From: Atlantibacter subterraneus
Lineage (GTDB): Bacteria > Pseudomonadota > Gammaproteobacteria > Enterobacterales > Enterobacteriaceae
DNA length: 64,000 nt
Assembly (NCBI RefSeq): GCF_027853245.1
Contig: NZ_JAPTZM010000003.1
Reading direction: 5' to 3' (one strand)
Part shown: one piece after another, positions 16,603-26,041 of the stretch
Position numbering within the stretch: position 1 is the first letter of the stretch
Layout of the letters: the number at the start of each line of letters is the position of its first letter
Program-made: the position numbers and the translations under genes
Notes under the pieces: model-generated
Told to the model about the DNA's origin: nothing
What the model saw: only the letters and a program-made list of their open reading frames with translations
Database searches by the model: none

Positions 16603-18957
16603 ATGAATCCTGAGCGTTCTGAACGCATTGAAATCCCCGTGTTGCCGTTGCGCGACGTGGTGGTTTATCCGCACATGGTTATCCCTTTGTTCGTGGGACG
16701 GGAGAAATCTATCCGCTGCCTGGAAGCCGCAATGGATCATGACAAAAAAGTCATGCTGGTTGCACAGAAAGAAGCGTCGACGGATGAGCCGGGTGTGAAT
16801 GATTTGTTTACCGTGGGAACCGTAGCGTCAATTTTACAGATGCTGAAACTGCCGGACGGCACGGTAAAAGTACTGGTTGAAGGTTTACAGCGCGCGCGCA
16901 TTACCGCGCTCTCTGACGATGGCGAACACTTTTCTGCACGGGCCGAGTATCTGGAATCCCCGGCGATTGATGAACGCGAGCAAGAAGTTCTGGTCCGCAC
17001 CGCTATCAGCCAGTTTGAAGGCTACATCAAACTCAATAAAAAAATCCCGCCAGAAGTGCTGACGTCGCTGAACAGCATTGACGATCCTGCACGCCTGGCA
17101 GACACCATCGGCGCGCATATGCCGTTGAAACTGGCCGATAAACAGTCGGTGCTGGAGATGTCAGACGTTAACGAACGTCTCGAATATCTGATGGCGATGA
17201 TGGAGTCAGAAATCGATCTGCTGCAGGTTGAGAAACGCATTCGCAACCGTGTGAAGAAGCAGATGGAGAAGAGCCAGCGCGAGTACTATCTGAATGAGCA
17301 AATGAAAGCCATCCAGAAAGAACTGGGCGAAATGGACGATGCGCCGGATGAAAACGAAGCCTTAAAACGCAAAATCGACGCGGCCAAAATGCCGAAAGAG
17401 GCTAAAGAAAAAGCCGATGCCGAGTTGATGAAGCTGAAAATGATGTCGCCGATGTCTGCGGAAGCGACCGTCGTGCGCAGCTATATCGACTGGATGGTAC
17501 AGGTTCCGTGGAACGCGCGCAGTAAAGTGAAAAAAGATCTGCGCCAGGCCCAGGAAATCCTCGATACCGATCACTACGGCTTAGGCCGGGTGAAAGACCG
17601 CATCCTTGAATACCTTGCGGTGCAAAGTCGCGTCAATAAAATTAAAGGCCCAATCCTGTGCCTGGTCGGGCCACCGGGGGTAGGTAAAACCTCGCTGGGC
17701 CAGTCCATTGCGCGTGCCACCGGACGCAAATACGTGCGTATGGCGCTGGGCGGGGTGCGTGATGAAGCGGAAATCCGCGGTCACCGCCGGACTTACATCG
17801 GTTCCATGCCGGGTAAACTGATCCAGAAAATGGCGAAAGTAGGGGTCAGAAACCCGCTGTTCCTGCTGGATGAGATCGACAAAATGTCGTCGGATATGCG
17901 TGGCGATCCGGCGTCGGCGCTGCTTGAGGTGTTGGATCCGGAACAGAACGTGGCGTTTAACGACCACTATCTGGAAGTGGATTACGATCTCAGCGACGTG
18001 ATGTTTGTGGCGACGTCTAACTCCATGAACATCCCGGCTCCGCTGCTGGACCGTATGGAAGTGATTCGCCTGTCGGGTTATACCGAAGATGAAAAACTGA
18101 ACATTGCCAAACGTCACCTGCTGCCGAAGCAGATTGAACGTAACGCCCTGAAAAAAGGCGAAATCACGGTGGATGACAGCGCGATCATCGGCATCATCCG
18201 TTATTACACCCGTGAAGCCGGGGTGCGTGGCCTGGAGCGTGAAATTTCGAAGCTGTGCCGTAAAGCGGTTAAACAGCTGCTGCTGGAGAAAGAACTCAAG
18301 CACATCGAAATTAACGGCGATAATCTGAAAGATTACCTCGGCGTTCAGCGCTTCGACTACGGTCGTGCGGACAACGAAAACCGCGTTGGCCAGGTGACTG
18401 GCCTGGCCTGGACCGAAGTGGGCGGCGATCTCCTGACCATCGAAACCGCCTGTGTACCGGGTAAAGGTAAGCTGACCTATACCGGCTCGCTGGGCGAAGT
18501 GATGCAGGAATCTATTCAGGCAGCGCTGACCGTGGTGCGCGCGCGCGCGGAAAAATTGGGTATTAATTCTGATTTTTACGAAAAACGCGACATCCACGTT
18601 CACGTACCGGAAGGGGCGACCCCGAAAGACGGCCCGAGCGCAGGTATCGCCATGTGTACCGCGCTGGTCTCCTGCCTGACGGGCAACCCGGTGCGCGCCG
18701 ATGTCGCCATGACGGGCGAGATCACCCTGCGTGGGCAGGTTCTGCCGATCGGCGGTTTGAAGGAAAAACTGCTGGCGGCACACCGCGGCGGCATTAAAAC
18801 CGTGTTAATTCCTTACGAGAATAAACGCGACCTGGAAGAGATTCCGGACAACGTTATCGCCGATCTGGACATCCATCCGGTGAAGCGTATCGAAGAGGTG
18901 TTAACCCTGGCGCTGCAGAATGAACCCTCGGGAATGCAGGTTGTCACGGCAAAATAG
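16603..18957 (+). CDS. lon: ATP-dependent protease Lon
   Basis: A 784-residue homohexameric AAA+ serine protease, the same length as E. coli Lon. It degrades misfolded proteins and regulators such as SulA and RcsA. It has the N-terminal LON substrate-binding domain (1-200), a coiled coil (200-300), Walker A GPPGVGKTS near residue 356, and a C-terminal protease domain with the Ser679-Lys722 dyad in DGPSAGIAM and GGLKEKLLAA. It is monocistronic, between clpX and hupB. Confidence 0.98.
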   Translation: MNPERSERIEIPVLPLRDVVVYPHMVIPLFVGREKSIRCLEAAMDHDKKVMLVAQKEASTDEPGVNDLFTVGTVASILQMLKLPDGTVKVLVEGLQRARITALSDDGEHFSARAEYLESPAIDEREQEVLVRTAISQFEGYIKLNKKIPPEVLTSLNSIDDPARLADTIGAHMPLKLADKQSVLEMSDVNERLEYLMAMMESEIDLLQVEKRIRNRVKKQMEKSQREYYLNEQMKAIQKELGEMDDAPDENEALKRKIDAAKMPKEAKEKADAELMKLKMMSPMSAEATVVRSYIDWMVQVPWNARSKVKKDLRQAQEILDTDHYGLGRVKDRILEYLAVQSRVNKIKGPILCLVGPPGVGKTSLGQSIARATGRKYVRMALGGVRDEAEIRGHRRTYIGSMPGKLIQKMAKVGVRNPLFLLDEIDKMSSDMRGDPASALLEVLDPEQNVAFNDHYLEVDYDLSDVMFVATSNSMNIPAPLLDRMEVIRLSGYTEDEKLNIAKRHLLPKQIERNALKKGEITVDDSAIIGIIRYYTREAGVRGLEREISKLCRKAVKQLLLEKELKHIEINGDNLKDYLGVQRFDYGRADNENRVGQVTGLAWTEVGGDLLTIETACVPGKGKLTYTGSLGEVMQESIQAALTVVRARAEKLGINSDFYEKRDIHVHVPEGATPKDGPSAGIAMCTALVSCLTGNPVRADVAMTGEITLRGQVLPIGGLKEKLLAAHRGGIKTVLIPYENKRDLEEIPDNVIADLDIHPVKRIEEVLTLALQNEPSGMQVVTAK

Positions 18958-18989
18958 TGACCTAACGCATACTGCATAGATAAAATCAG

Positions 18990-19026
18990 AGCTGGTAAGC
19001 CATTTGGTGCTTGCCAGCTTTTTTTT
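18990..19026 (+). terminator. Terminator of lon
   Basis: AGCTGGTAAGC (18990-19000) pairs with GCTTGCCAGCT (19009-19019), followed by eight T residues. Confidence 0.85.
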
Positions 19027-19167
19027 GTATCGCTAATTTAGATGGCTGACTGATTATGTCATCAACTAATGCTGTTGTAAGGGCATGACAGGCCTGATAT
19101 AACTGCTGCGCGGTCGCTCCATGAAGGATTCGGGGGCGATATAAATAATAATGAGAGGAAGAGAAGC

Positions 19168-19440
19168 GTGAATAAATCTCAACTGATAGACAAAATTGCC
19201 GCCGATGCTGATATTTCTAAAGCCGCGGCTGGACGTGCGTTAGATGCTCTGATTGGCTCTGTTACCGAATCTCTGAAATCCGGAGATGACGTGGCGTTAG
19301 TTGGCTTTGGTACTTTCTCTGTCCGCGAGCGCGCTGCCCGTACTGGCCGCAACCCGCAAACTGGCAAAGAGATCACCATTGCAGCAGCAAAAGTACCGGG
19401 TTTCCGTGCAGGCAAGGCACTGAAAGACGCGGTAAACTGA
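19168..19440 (+). CDS. hupB: DNA-binding protein HU-beta
   Basis: A 90-residue nucleoid protein, subunit of the HU heterodimer that bends DNA without sequence specificity. The DNA-binding arm signature GFGTFSVRERAARTGRNPQT is present at about residues 46-65. The start codon is GTG after an AGAGGAAGAG ribosome site, as in K-12 hupB. Confidence 0.98.
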   Translation: MNKSQLIDKIAADADISKAAAGRALDALIGSVTESLKSGDDVALVGFGTFSVRERAARTGRNPQTGKEITIAAAKVPGFRAGKALKDAVN

Positions 19441-19476
19441 TTTTTCCCTCTACGGTTTCGATGGTAAAGGGCAAAG

Positions 19477-19503
19477 GGCGCATCGCGAGATGTGCCTTTT
19501 TTA
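19477..19503 (+). terminator. Terminator of hupB
   Basis: GGCGCATC-gcga-GATGTGCC is followed by a T-run. Confidence 0.8.
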
Positions 19504-19640
19504 TTATCTGGGTGACTTTTTAGTCCTGTGGGCTGACAACCGCCCCGGTTTCTTGTCACAATACGCCTTTGCGCGAAGCGGCACCCTCGGGTGAGCGCCA
19601 GCAGGATTTACTGTCATCTACAGCGGAGCGTTGTTACACC

Positions 19641-21515
19641 ATGATGGACAACTTACGTACGGCTGCGAACAGCGTCGTACTCAAGATTATTTTCGGTATC
19701 ATTATCGTGTCGTTCATTCTGACCGGCGTGAGTGGTTACCTGATTGGCGGTAACAATAATTACGCCGCGAAAGTGAACGGCCAGGAAATCGGCCGCGCCC
19801 AGTTTGAAAATGCGGTCGCCAGCGAACGCAATCGTCAACAGCAGCAGTTGGGCGATCAGTTTTCTGAACTGGCTGCCAATGAAAACTACATGAAAGCCAT
19901 GCGTCAGCAGGTGCTGTCGCGCATGATTGATGAAGCGCTGCTCGATCAGTACGCCAAAAAACTCGGCCTCGGCATCAGCGACGAACAAATCAAACAGGCG
20001 ATCTTTAAAGAGCCTGCCTTCCAGAGCAACGGCAAATTTGATAACGCCCGTTATACCGCCGTCATCAACAATATTGGCATGACGCCGGATCAGTATGCTC
20101 AGTCATTGCGTAACCAGTTGATGACTCAGCAGCTGATCAATGCCATCGTCGGCACCGATTTTATGCTGGCGAACGAAACCGATGAGCTGGCGGCGCTGGT
20201 CGCGCAGCAGCGCGTCGTGCGCGAAGCCACCATTGACGTCGCCGCGCTGGCTGCGAAGCAAACCGTGACTGATGCTGAGGTCAACGGCTTCTACGAGCAG
20301 AATAAAAACCGCTTTATCGCGCCGGAACAGTTCCGCGTCAGCTACATCAAACTGGATGCCGCTGCCATGAACGAAAGCGTCAGCGATGAAGAGATCCAGG
20401 CCTGGTACGATGAGCATCAGGATCAGTACGGCCAGCCGCAGCGTAACCGCTACAGCATCATCCAGACCAAAACGGAAGATGAAGCCAAAGCGGTGCTGGA
20501 TGCTCTGAAAGCCGGTTCTGATTTCGCTACCCTCGCGAAAGAAAAATCTGCTGACATTATTTCTGCCCGTAACGGCGGCGATATGGGGTGGCTGGAAGAC
20601 GCTACCACACCGGATGAGCTGAAAACCGCTGGCCTGAAAGAAAAAGGACAACTTTCCGGCGTGATCAAATCCTCGGTTGGTTTCCTGGTGGCGCGTCTTG
20701 ATGACGTTCAACCGGCTAAGGTGAAGCCGCTGTCTGAAGTGCGTGACGCCATCGCCGAGAAAGTGAAGCAGGAGAAAGGCGTTACCGCGTTCTTCGCCCT
20801 GCAGCAGAAAGTGAGCGATGCCGCGAGCAACGATAACGAATCGCTGGCGGGCGCTGAGCAGGTTGCCGGCGTGAAAGCGGTGGAGACCGGCTGGTTCAGC
20901 CGCGACTCCCTGCCGGAAGAGCTGAACTTCAAACCGGTTGCCGACGCGATTTTTAACGGCGGTCTGGTTGGCGAAAACGGCACCCCGGGCAGCAACTCCG
21001 ACATCATTACCGTAGAAGGCGATCGCGCGTTTGTGCTGCGAGTCACCGAGCACAAAGCGGAAGCGGTGAAACCGCTGGCGGACGTGCGTGACCAGGTGGT
21101 TGCGGATATCAAAAACCAGAAAGCGGAACAGCAGGCGAAACTGGATGCCGATAAGCTGATCGGCGAGCTGAAAGCGGGTAAAGGCGATGACGCGCTGAAA
21201 GCGGCAGGCCTGAGCTTTGGCGCTGAAAAAACGCTGAGCCGTACCGGTCAGGACCCGATTTCCCAGGCTGCGTTTGCGCTGCCGCTGCCCGCGAAAGACA
21301 AGCCGTCTTACGGCGTGGCTAACGATATGCAGGGCAACGTCGTGCTGGTGGCGCTGGACGAAGTGCGTAGCGGTACGCTGCCGGAAGAGCAGAAGAAAGC
21401 GATGACCCAGGGCATCACCCAGAACAATGCCCAAATCGCCTTCGACGCGCTGATGACTAACCTGCGTAAAGAAGCAAAAATTAAAATGGGCGACATCATC
21501 GAGCAGCAGCAATAA
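19641..21515 (+). CDS. ppiD: Periplasmic folding chaperone PpiD (SurA/parvulin type)
   Basis: A 624-residue protein anchored by one N-terminal helix (about 16-34) with a large periplasmic part. PpiD sits at the SecYEG exit and assists secreted proteins. The parvulin-like domain is at about 265-355 (ALKAGSDFATLAKEKSAD and GGDMGWLE). The start MMDNLRTAANSV was preferred over upstream in-frame codons because it equals the K-12 start and a TM helix follows at the usual distance. Confidence 0.95.
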   Translation: MMDNLRTAANSVVLKIIFGIIIVSFILTGVSGYLIGGNNNYAAKVNGQEIGRAQFENAVASERNRQQQQLGDQFSELAANENYMKAMRQQVLSRMIDEALLDQYAKKLGLGISDEQIKQAIFKEPAFQSNGKFDNARYTAVINNIGMTPDQYAQSLRNQLMTQQLINAIVGTDFMLANETDELAALVAQQRVVREATIDVAALAAKQTVTDAEVNGFYEQNKNRFIAPEQFRVSYIKLDAAAMNESVSDEEIQAWYDEHQDQYGQPQRNRYSIIQTKTEDEAKAVLDALKAGSDFATLAKEKSADIISARNGGDMGWLEDATTPDELKTAGLKEKGQLSGVIKSSVGFLVARLDDVQPAKVKPLSEVRDAIAEKVKQEKGVTAFFALQQKVSDAASNDNESLAGAEQVAGVKAVETGWFSRDSLPEELNFKPVADAIFNGGLVGENGTPGSNSDIITVEGDRAFVLRVTEHKAEAVKPLADVRDQVVADIKNQKAEQQAKLDADKLIGELKAGKGDDALKAAGLSFGAEKTLSRTGQDPISQAAFALPLPAKDKPSYGVANDMQGNVVLVALDEVRSGTLPEEQKKAMTQGITQNNAQIAFDALMTNLRKEAKIKMGDIIEQQQ

Positions 21516-21556
21516 TCGAGACGTCTCGCACATAATTGCAATTTTTTGCAAACCTC

Positions 21557-21579
21557 AAAGGCCGCTTTCGCGGCCTTTT
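21557..21579 (+). terminator. Terminator of ppiD
   Basis: AAGGCCGC-tttc-GCGGCCTT followed by TTC. Confidence 0.75.
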
Positions 21580-21661
21580 CCATTTCTGATATTCGCTGTT
21601 TGTGGTGTTTCTCCCGGCCCGATAAGGTGGCGTTGCTGTCAACAAACAAGGAGAAAACAGC

Positions 21662-22033
21662 ATGAAACAAGGTGTTAAAGCATTCTGTCTGGCAATGGTT
21701 ATTGCGTGCGGCCTCACCAGCTATCCCGCGCTGGCGGTACAGTCAACGGCGAAGGCTGACGCGGCTGCGACGAAAACGGAAAACGCCGCGGCGGCCCAGG
21801 CCAAAGACAAAGCCGTGAAGGCGGATGAAGCTGAAGAGCGTACCGTGAGTATTAACAACGCCAGCGCGGAAGAACTGGCCTCAGCGCTCAACGGCGTCGG
21901 GATGAAGAAAGCGCAGGCGATTATTAACTACCGTGACGAGAATGGCCCCTTTAAAAGCGTTGAGGACCTTAAACAGGTGCCCGGCATGGGGAACTCGCTG
22001 GTGGAACGTAATCTGGCGCGCATAAAACTGTAA
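21662..22033 (+). CDS. ybaV: ComEA-like helix-hairpin-helix protein YbaV
   Basis: A 123-residue secreted protein with a signal peptide ending near ALA at residue 25, an Ala/Lys-rich linker and a C-terminal ComEA-type double helix-hairpin-helix (about 62-123; SINNASAEELASALNGVGMK and QVPGMGNSLVERN). ComEA homologues bind DNA in the periplasm during uptake; a role for YbaV itself is not settled. Good AAGGAG ribosome site. Confidence 0.92.
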   Translation: MKQGVKAFCLAMVIACGLTSYPALAVQSTAKADAAATKTENAAAAQAKDKAVKADEAEERTVSINNASAEELASALNGVGMKKAQAIINYRDENGPFKSVEDLKQVPGMGNSLVERNLARIKL

Positions 22034-22183
22034 CTGCCAGCACCGGGACCTTGCAGAGTTGTAAATCTTTGCCATGATAAGGAGGTCATACCAGTGGTGT
22101 GACCTCTTACTCTCATAAAATGAACCGCAGCGTTTACGCTTCCGAAGCGAAACTCATGCGGCGATAACAAGGGCCCTTGCGCT

Positions 22184-22588
22184 ATGCAGACACACATTAA
22201 AGTTCGCGGTTATCACCTGGATGTTTACCAGCACGTCAACAATGCCCGCTATCTCGAATTTCTCGAGGAAGCGCGCTGGGATGGGTTGGAACAGGAGGAA
22301 GGCTTTCAGTGGATGACGGCTAACCGTATCGCTTTTGTGGTGGTGAATATCAACATCAACTATCGGCGACCGGCAGTGCTGGGCGATTTACTGAAGGTCA
22401 CCAGCCAGGTGCAGCAGTTAAATGGCAAAAGCGGCATCCTGAGCCAGGTGATTACGCTTGAACCGGAAGGGCAGGTGGTGGCGGACGCGCAAATCACCTT
22501 TGTCTGCATCGATCTGAGCACCCAGAAGGCATTGCCGCTGGAAGGAGAGTTGCGCGAGCGTCTGGAAGCGATGGTCGGCAAGGCATAA
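22184..22588 (+). CDS. fadM: Long-chain acyl-CoA thioesterase FadM
   Basis: A 134-residue 4-hydroxybenzoyl-CoA thioesterase-type hot-dog enzyme. E. coli FadM (YbaW) hydrolyses long-chain acyl-CoAs that stall beta-oxidation and is repressed by FadR. The active-site loop DVYQHVNNARYLEFLEEA starts at Asp13, and NININYRRPA is intact. Two residues longer than the K-12 protein at the C-terminus. Confidence 0.95.
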   Translation: MQTHIKVRGYHLDVYQHVNNARYLEFLEEARWDGLEQEEGFQWMTANRIAFVVVNININYRRPAVLGDLLKVTSQVQQLNGKSGILSQVITLEPEGQVVADAQITFVCIDLSTQKALPLEGELRERLEAMVGKA

Positions 22589-22590
22589 TA

Positions 22591-22614
22591 AACAGGGCGG
22601 GTACCCGCCCTGTT
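22591..22614. terminator. Bidirectional terminator between fadM and queC
   Basis: A perfect palindrome with 12-base arms (AACAGGGCGGGT and its complement) separates the convergent genes; T residues after it are few. Confidence 0.65.
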
Positions 22615-22616
22615 CA

Positions 22617-23312
22617 TCAATTAAGCCCGGTTTTACGCTTCATCTGGGCCATCACGCCCACTTTATCCGCAAGGTATTGGTTCAGGCCGTTGGCGCGCAG
22701 GTTGCAGGCCGCGCACTCGCCGCATCCGTCGCCTTTGATGCCGTTATAGCAGGTCAGGGTTTCGTTGCGTACCAGATCCAGTTTGCCCCAACGATCCGCC
22801 AGCGCCCAGGTTTCGGCTTTATTCAGCCACATCAATGGCGTTTCAAAACGAATATTGCTGGCCATGCCTAAATTCACCGCCTGGTGAAGCGCCTTCACGA
22901 ATTCGTCGCGGCAATCCGGATAGCCCGAAAAATCCGTTTCGCATACGCCGGTAATGATCGCCTCCGCCTGCACCTGATAGGCATAGATCGCCGTCAGGGT
23001 CAGAAACAGAATATTGCGGCCAGGCACAAAGGTGCTGGGAATGCCGCTGGCGTCGGGATCGTAATCCGGCACCGGGATGCTGTCGCGAGTCAGGCTGCTT
23101 ACCGCCAGTTCGTTGAGCAATCCGACGTCGAGGGTTTTATGCGCGCGGGCACCCAGTTTGACTGCCAGTTGCTGGGCAATTTCGATTTCAGCACGATGGC
23201 GTTGTCCATAATCGAATGTGACGCAATGCACCTCGTCATATTGATGCAGCGCCTGAATCAGGCAGGTGGTGGAGTCTTGTCCACCGCTAAAAACCACAAC
23301 GGCACGTTTCAT
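22617..23312 (-). CDS. queC: 7-cyano-7-deazaguanine synthase
   Basis: A 231-residue PP-loop ATPase that turns 7-carboxy-7-deazaguanine into preQ0, a step to the tRNA nucleoside queuosine. The PP-loop FSGGQDSTT is at residues 8-16. The zinc site is the C-terminal cysteine cluster CYNGIKGDGCGECAAC (Cys188, 197, 200, 203 by K-12 numbering). The start MKRAVVVFSGG follows the family; the frame is open further upstream, but without support. Confidence 0.96.
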   Translation of the reverse strand: MKRAVVVFSGGQDSTTCLIQALHQYDEVHCVTFDYGQRHRAEIEIAQQLAVKLGARAHKTLDVGLLNELAVSSLTRDSIPVPDYDPDASGIPSTFVPGRNILFLTLTAIYAYQVQAEAIITGVCETDFSGYPDCRDEFVKALHQAVNLGMASNIRFETPLMWLNKAETWALADRWGKLDLVRNETLTCYNGIKGDGCGECAACNLRANGLNQYLADKVGVMAQMKRKTGLN

Positions 23313-23382
23313 CGTCAACCTTTCGTTCTTTTGTGTAGATGGCGCATAGGGTAGCGCCGTTGGCTTAGCGCCACCAGCTTCT

Positions 23383-25083
23383 TCACTGTGTATCCGGCGG
23401 TGGGAGCCAGGCGCGGGTAAAATCGAACCAGCCGCGGGCATTCATGCAAATACCGTTGACGCCCGGCGGCGCGCTAACCTGATAGCGATAATTAAACAGC
23501 GGCGTGATCGCGGCATCCTGCATTAGCGTGGTATAAACCTCGCGCATTCCTTCCCGGCGCTGGGTTTCATCCGGCTGACGCTGTACCGCGTCGAGCGTTC
23601 CCTGTAAATGCGCGAACTGGCGAGAGGTAAGCACGTGCGGCCAGAGATTGTCGCAACGTAGCCACTGCTCAAGCGTAAAGGCCGGGGACTCGCCGATTAG
23701 CCGATCGCCCATGACTAAATCCGCTTCGCCCAGTCGCTGGCAACCGTGCCAGGTTTTTGCCGGATGAAAATGCACCGTCAGCTCGCAGCCTTTGTCCGCC
23801 AGATAGCGCTTAAGTTGTTCGGCCATGGCATGCAGTTCCACCGGCAGGTGATATACCAGGGTTAGCGAGGCGGGCAGCGTTGTTTCATCAGGCTCCCATT
23901 CGGGAAGCCGCCAGCCGGGCAGCATCTCGCTGCTGGGGGTGATCAACCCTTCATCCAGCGGCAGCGTATCCAGCATGCCGCTGCGATGGATCAGGTCAAT
24001 CAGGTAGCGGGATTGCGCCAGTGACAGTTTCCCCTCCCGGCGCAGCGCCAGATAGCAAAATCCGAGGCTAATACTGTTGCTGACCGGCCTCAAATGGACC
24101 AGTTCATCCTGCTGGCCAATGGCGATCTGCACCGGGTGACGACAGCTGTTGCCCATCTCGCGATCGAAAAGCTGTGGCGTGATCCAGAACTCCACCGCCT
24201 TCAGTAGCGGATGGCTGAGATGCCAGAACTCGTGGCTTTCCAGGCGCACTAAATCCGCTTCAAAGCGCGCCAGCCGGAACGGCCCACAGCCGATATCCGG
24301 TTCATCCGGATGAGCCAGACAGCTGCAATACAGCGCTAAGCGGTGCGCCAGCCAGTAATCGGGGCGATGCAATCGAATGCGCAGGCACTGAGCATGAACC
24401 ACTTCCAGGTGCGCCACGCTGGCGAACAGCCGGGCGATTTCCCGATCCGCCAGCAGCGACTGAAGCGCGCGCTGCAGTTGTTGAGTTTCCACCGGCTTGC
24501 CGTTATGCCAGTGCAGCGTGGAGCGCAGATAAAAATCCCAGCACAGCCCGTCTTGCGATATGCGCCAGTGATGCGCCAAATCGCCGACCGGTAATTCGCC
24601 GTCATCATCGAACCGCGTCAGGCCGGAATAGATTTGTCCGGCCAGATGTTGCTCGGCGCGGCCCGGTAAAAAGCCTGGCGTTAGCGGCTCCAGAGGGCGG
24701 TAATAGGGAATACGCAGCGTAGGGGTATCATTTTGCCACTGGCCGCCGAGAAACGGCTGTAAAAGATGTCGTAGCTGATCCGGTGCCAGCTGCGCCAGCT
24801 CCAGCGCGTTTTTATGCTGGCCGCGATTGAGCACCTGCTCCATCATCCCGGCGCGCACCTGCTCGGGCGTCACCTGGAAGGTTAAATCGCCGCGCTTTCC
24901 ACGCCCGGCCTGGGCTTGCCAGCGCAGCCAGCCTGCCGATTCCAGCTGGCGCAACAGGGTACGGATATGCCGTTCGCTGCAAAAACAGCGTTCAGCCAGT
25001 TCCGCCACGGTCACCCGCTGGGGTTCGCCTGCGGAAGGTTGCCAGAGACGCTGAAACTGATTAAGTCGATTAACGAGTCGCAT
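23383..25083 (-). CDS. ybaE: SgrR-family transcriptional regulator YbaE
   Basis: A 566-residue protein with an N-terminal winged helix (about 1-110; ELAERCFCSERHIRTLLRQ) and a C-terminal solute-binding-protein type 5 domain (about 160-560), the layout of SgrR. Length equals K-12 YbaE. SgrR senses sugar-phosphate stress with this domain; the ligand and targets of YbaE are not established. About 70 bases separate it from queC. Confidence 0.9.
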   Translation of the reverse strand: MRLVNRLNQFQRLWQPSAGEPQRVTVAELAERCFCSERHIRTLLRQLESAGWLRWQAQAGRGKRGDLTFQVTPEQVRAGMMEQVLNRGQHKNALELAQLAPDQLRHLLQPFLGGQWQNDTPTLRIPYYRPLEPLTPGFLPGRAEQHLAGQIYSGLTRFDDDGELPVGDLAHHWRISQDGLCWDFYLRSTLHWHNGKPVETQQLQRALQSLLADREIARLFASVAHLEVVHAQCLRIRLHRPDYWLAHRLALYCSCLAHPDEPDIGCGPFRLARFEADLVRLESHEFWHLSHPLLKAVEFWITPQLFDREMGNSCRHPVQIAIGQQDELVHLRPVSNSISLGFCYLALRREGKLSLAQSRYLIDLIHRSGMLDTLPLDEGLITPSSEMLPGWRLPEWEPDETTLPASLTLVYHLPVELHAMAEQLKRYLADKGCELTVHFHPAKTWHGCQRLGEADLVMGDRLIGESPAFTLEQWLRCDNLWPHVLTSRQFAHLQGTLDAVQRQPDETQRREGMREVYTTLMQDAAITPLFNYRYQVSAPPGVNGICMNARGWFDFTRAWLPPPDTQ

Positions 25084-25181
25084 AATAAATCCGGAACAAA
25101 TTTTGGAAAGTATTCACTATTTGTTCCGCATATGCCAGGCGATACTTCAGGCTGAGTGAGATTATGTGAGAGCGGACAACC

Positions 25182-26000
25182 ATGGCGCGACTGGCTGCAT
25201 TTGATATGGACGGCACCCTGCTGATGCCGGACCATTTGCTGGGTGAACAAACCCTGAAAACCCTGAATCGCCTGCGCGAACGCGACATTACGTTAGCCTT
25301 TGCCACCGGGCGTCATGCCCTGGAAATGCGCCATCTGCTCACCGATCTCTCCCTCGACGCGTTTTTGATTACCGGCAACGGCACGCGCATCCATACTTAT
25401 CAGGGTGAGTTACTGCATCACGCAGACCTGGCTCCGGAAGTGGCGGAAATCGTGACCCACAGCCATTGGGATACCGAATCATCGATGCACGTATTTAACG
25501 ATGATGGCTGGTTCACCCAAAATGATTTACCGGAACTCCTTAGTGCCCACTTGTTTACCGGCTTTCGCTACCAGGTTTGCGATGTAAAACGCATTCCGGC
25601 ACATCAGGTCACCAAGATTTGCTTCTGCGGCGAGCATGACGATCTTTGCCGCCTGCGCATTCAGCTTAACGAAGCCCTCGGCGATAAAGCGCATCTCTGT
25701 TTCTCAGCGCATCACTGCCTTGAGGTTCTGCCGGTAGGGTGCAATAAAGGTGCCGCGCTGGCGGTATTGAGCCAGCACCTCGGCTACGGCCTGGAGGATT
25801 GTATGGCGTTTGGCGATGCGATGAACGATCGCGAAATGCTCGAAGCCGTCGGTTACGGCTTCATCATGGGTAACGCCATGGCGCAGTTAAAAGCCGCGCT
25901 GCCGCATTTGCCGGTGATCGGCCATTGCAGCAGCCAGGCGGTTTCACACTATTTGACTCATTGGCTGGACTTTCCAAACCTGACTTATTCCCCCGAATGA
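25182..26000 (+). CDS. cof: HMP-PP phosphatase Cof
   Basis: A 272-residue HAD-superfamily (type IIB, Cof subfamily) phosphatase, the same length as K-12 Cof. The enzyme hydrolyses 4-amino-5-hydroxymethyl-2-methylpyrimidine diphosphate and other sugar phosphates in the thiamin pathway. Motif I DMDGT has Asp8 and Asp10; motif IV GDAMND lies near residue 209. It is divergent from ybaE. Confidence 0.94.
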   Translation: MARLAAFDMDGTLLMPDHLLGEQTLKTLNRLRERDITLAFATGRHALEMRHLLTDLSLDAFLITGNGTRIHTYQGELLHHADLAPEVAEIVTHSHWDTESSMHVFNDDGWFTQNDLPELLSAHLFTGFRYQVCDVKRIPAHQVTKICFCGEHDDLCRLRIQLNEALGDKAHLCFSAHHCLEVLPVGCNKGAALAVLSQHLGYGLEDCMAFGDAMNDREMLEAVGYGFIMGNAMAQLKAALPHLPVIGHCSSQAVSHYLTHWLDFPNLTYSPE

Positions 26001-26015
26001 TGAGGCCATTCCAGC

Positions 26016-26041
26016 AAGCCGGGTATCCCCCGGCTTTTTTT
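26016..26041. terminator. Terminator between cof and cdsH
   Basis: AAGCCGGG-tatcc-CCCGGCTT followed by a T-run separates the convergent genes. Confidence 0.8.

Noticed and set aside
17581..18783. Long minus-strand frame opposite lon
   Set aside because: Mirror of the conserved lon coding sequence; no family similarity.
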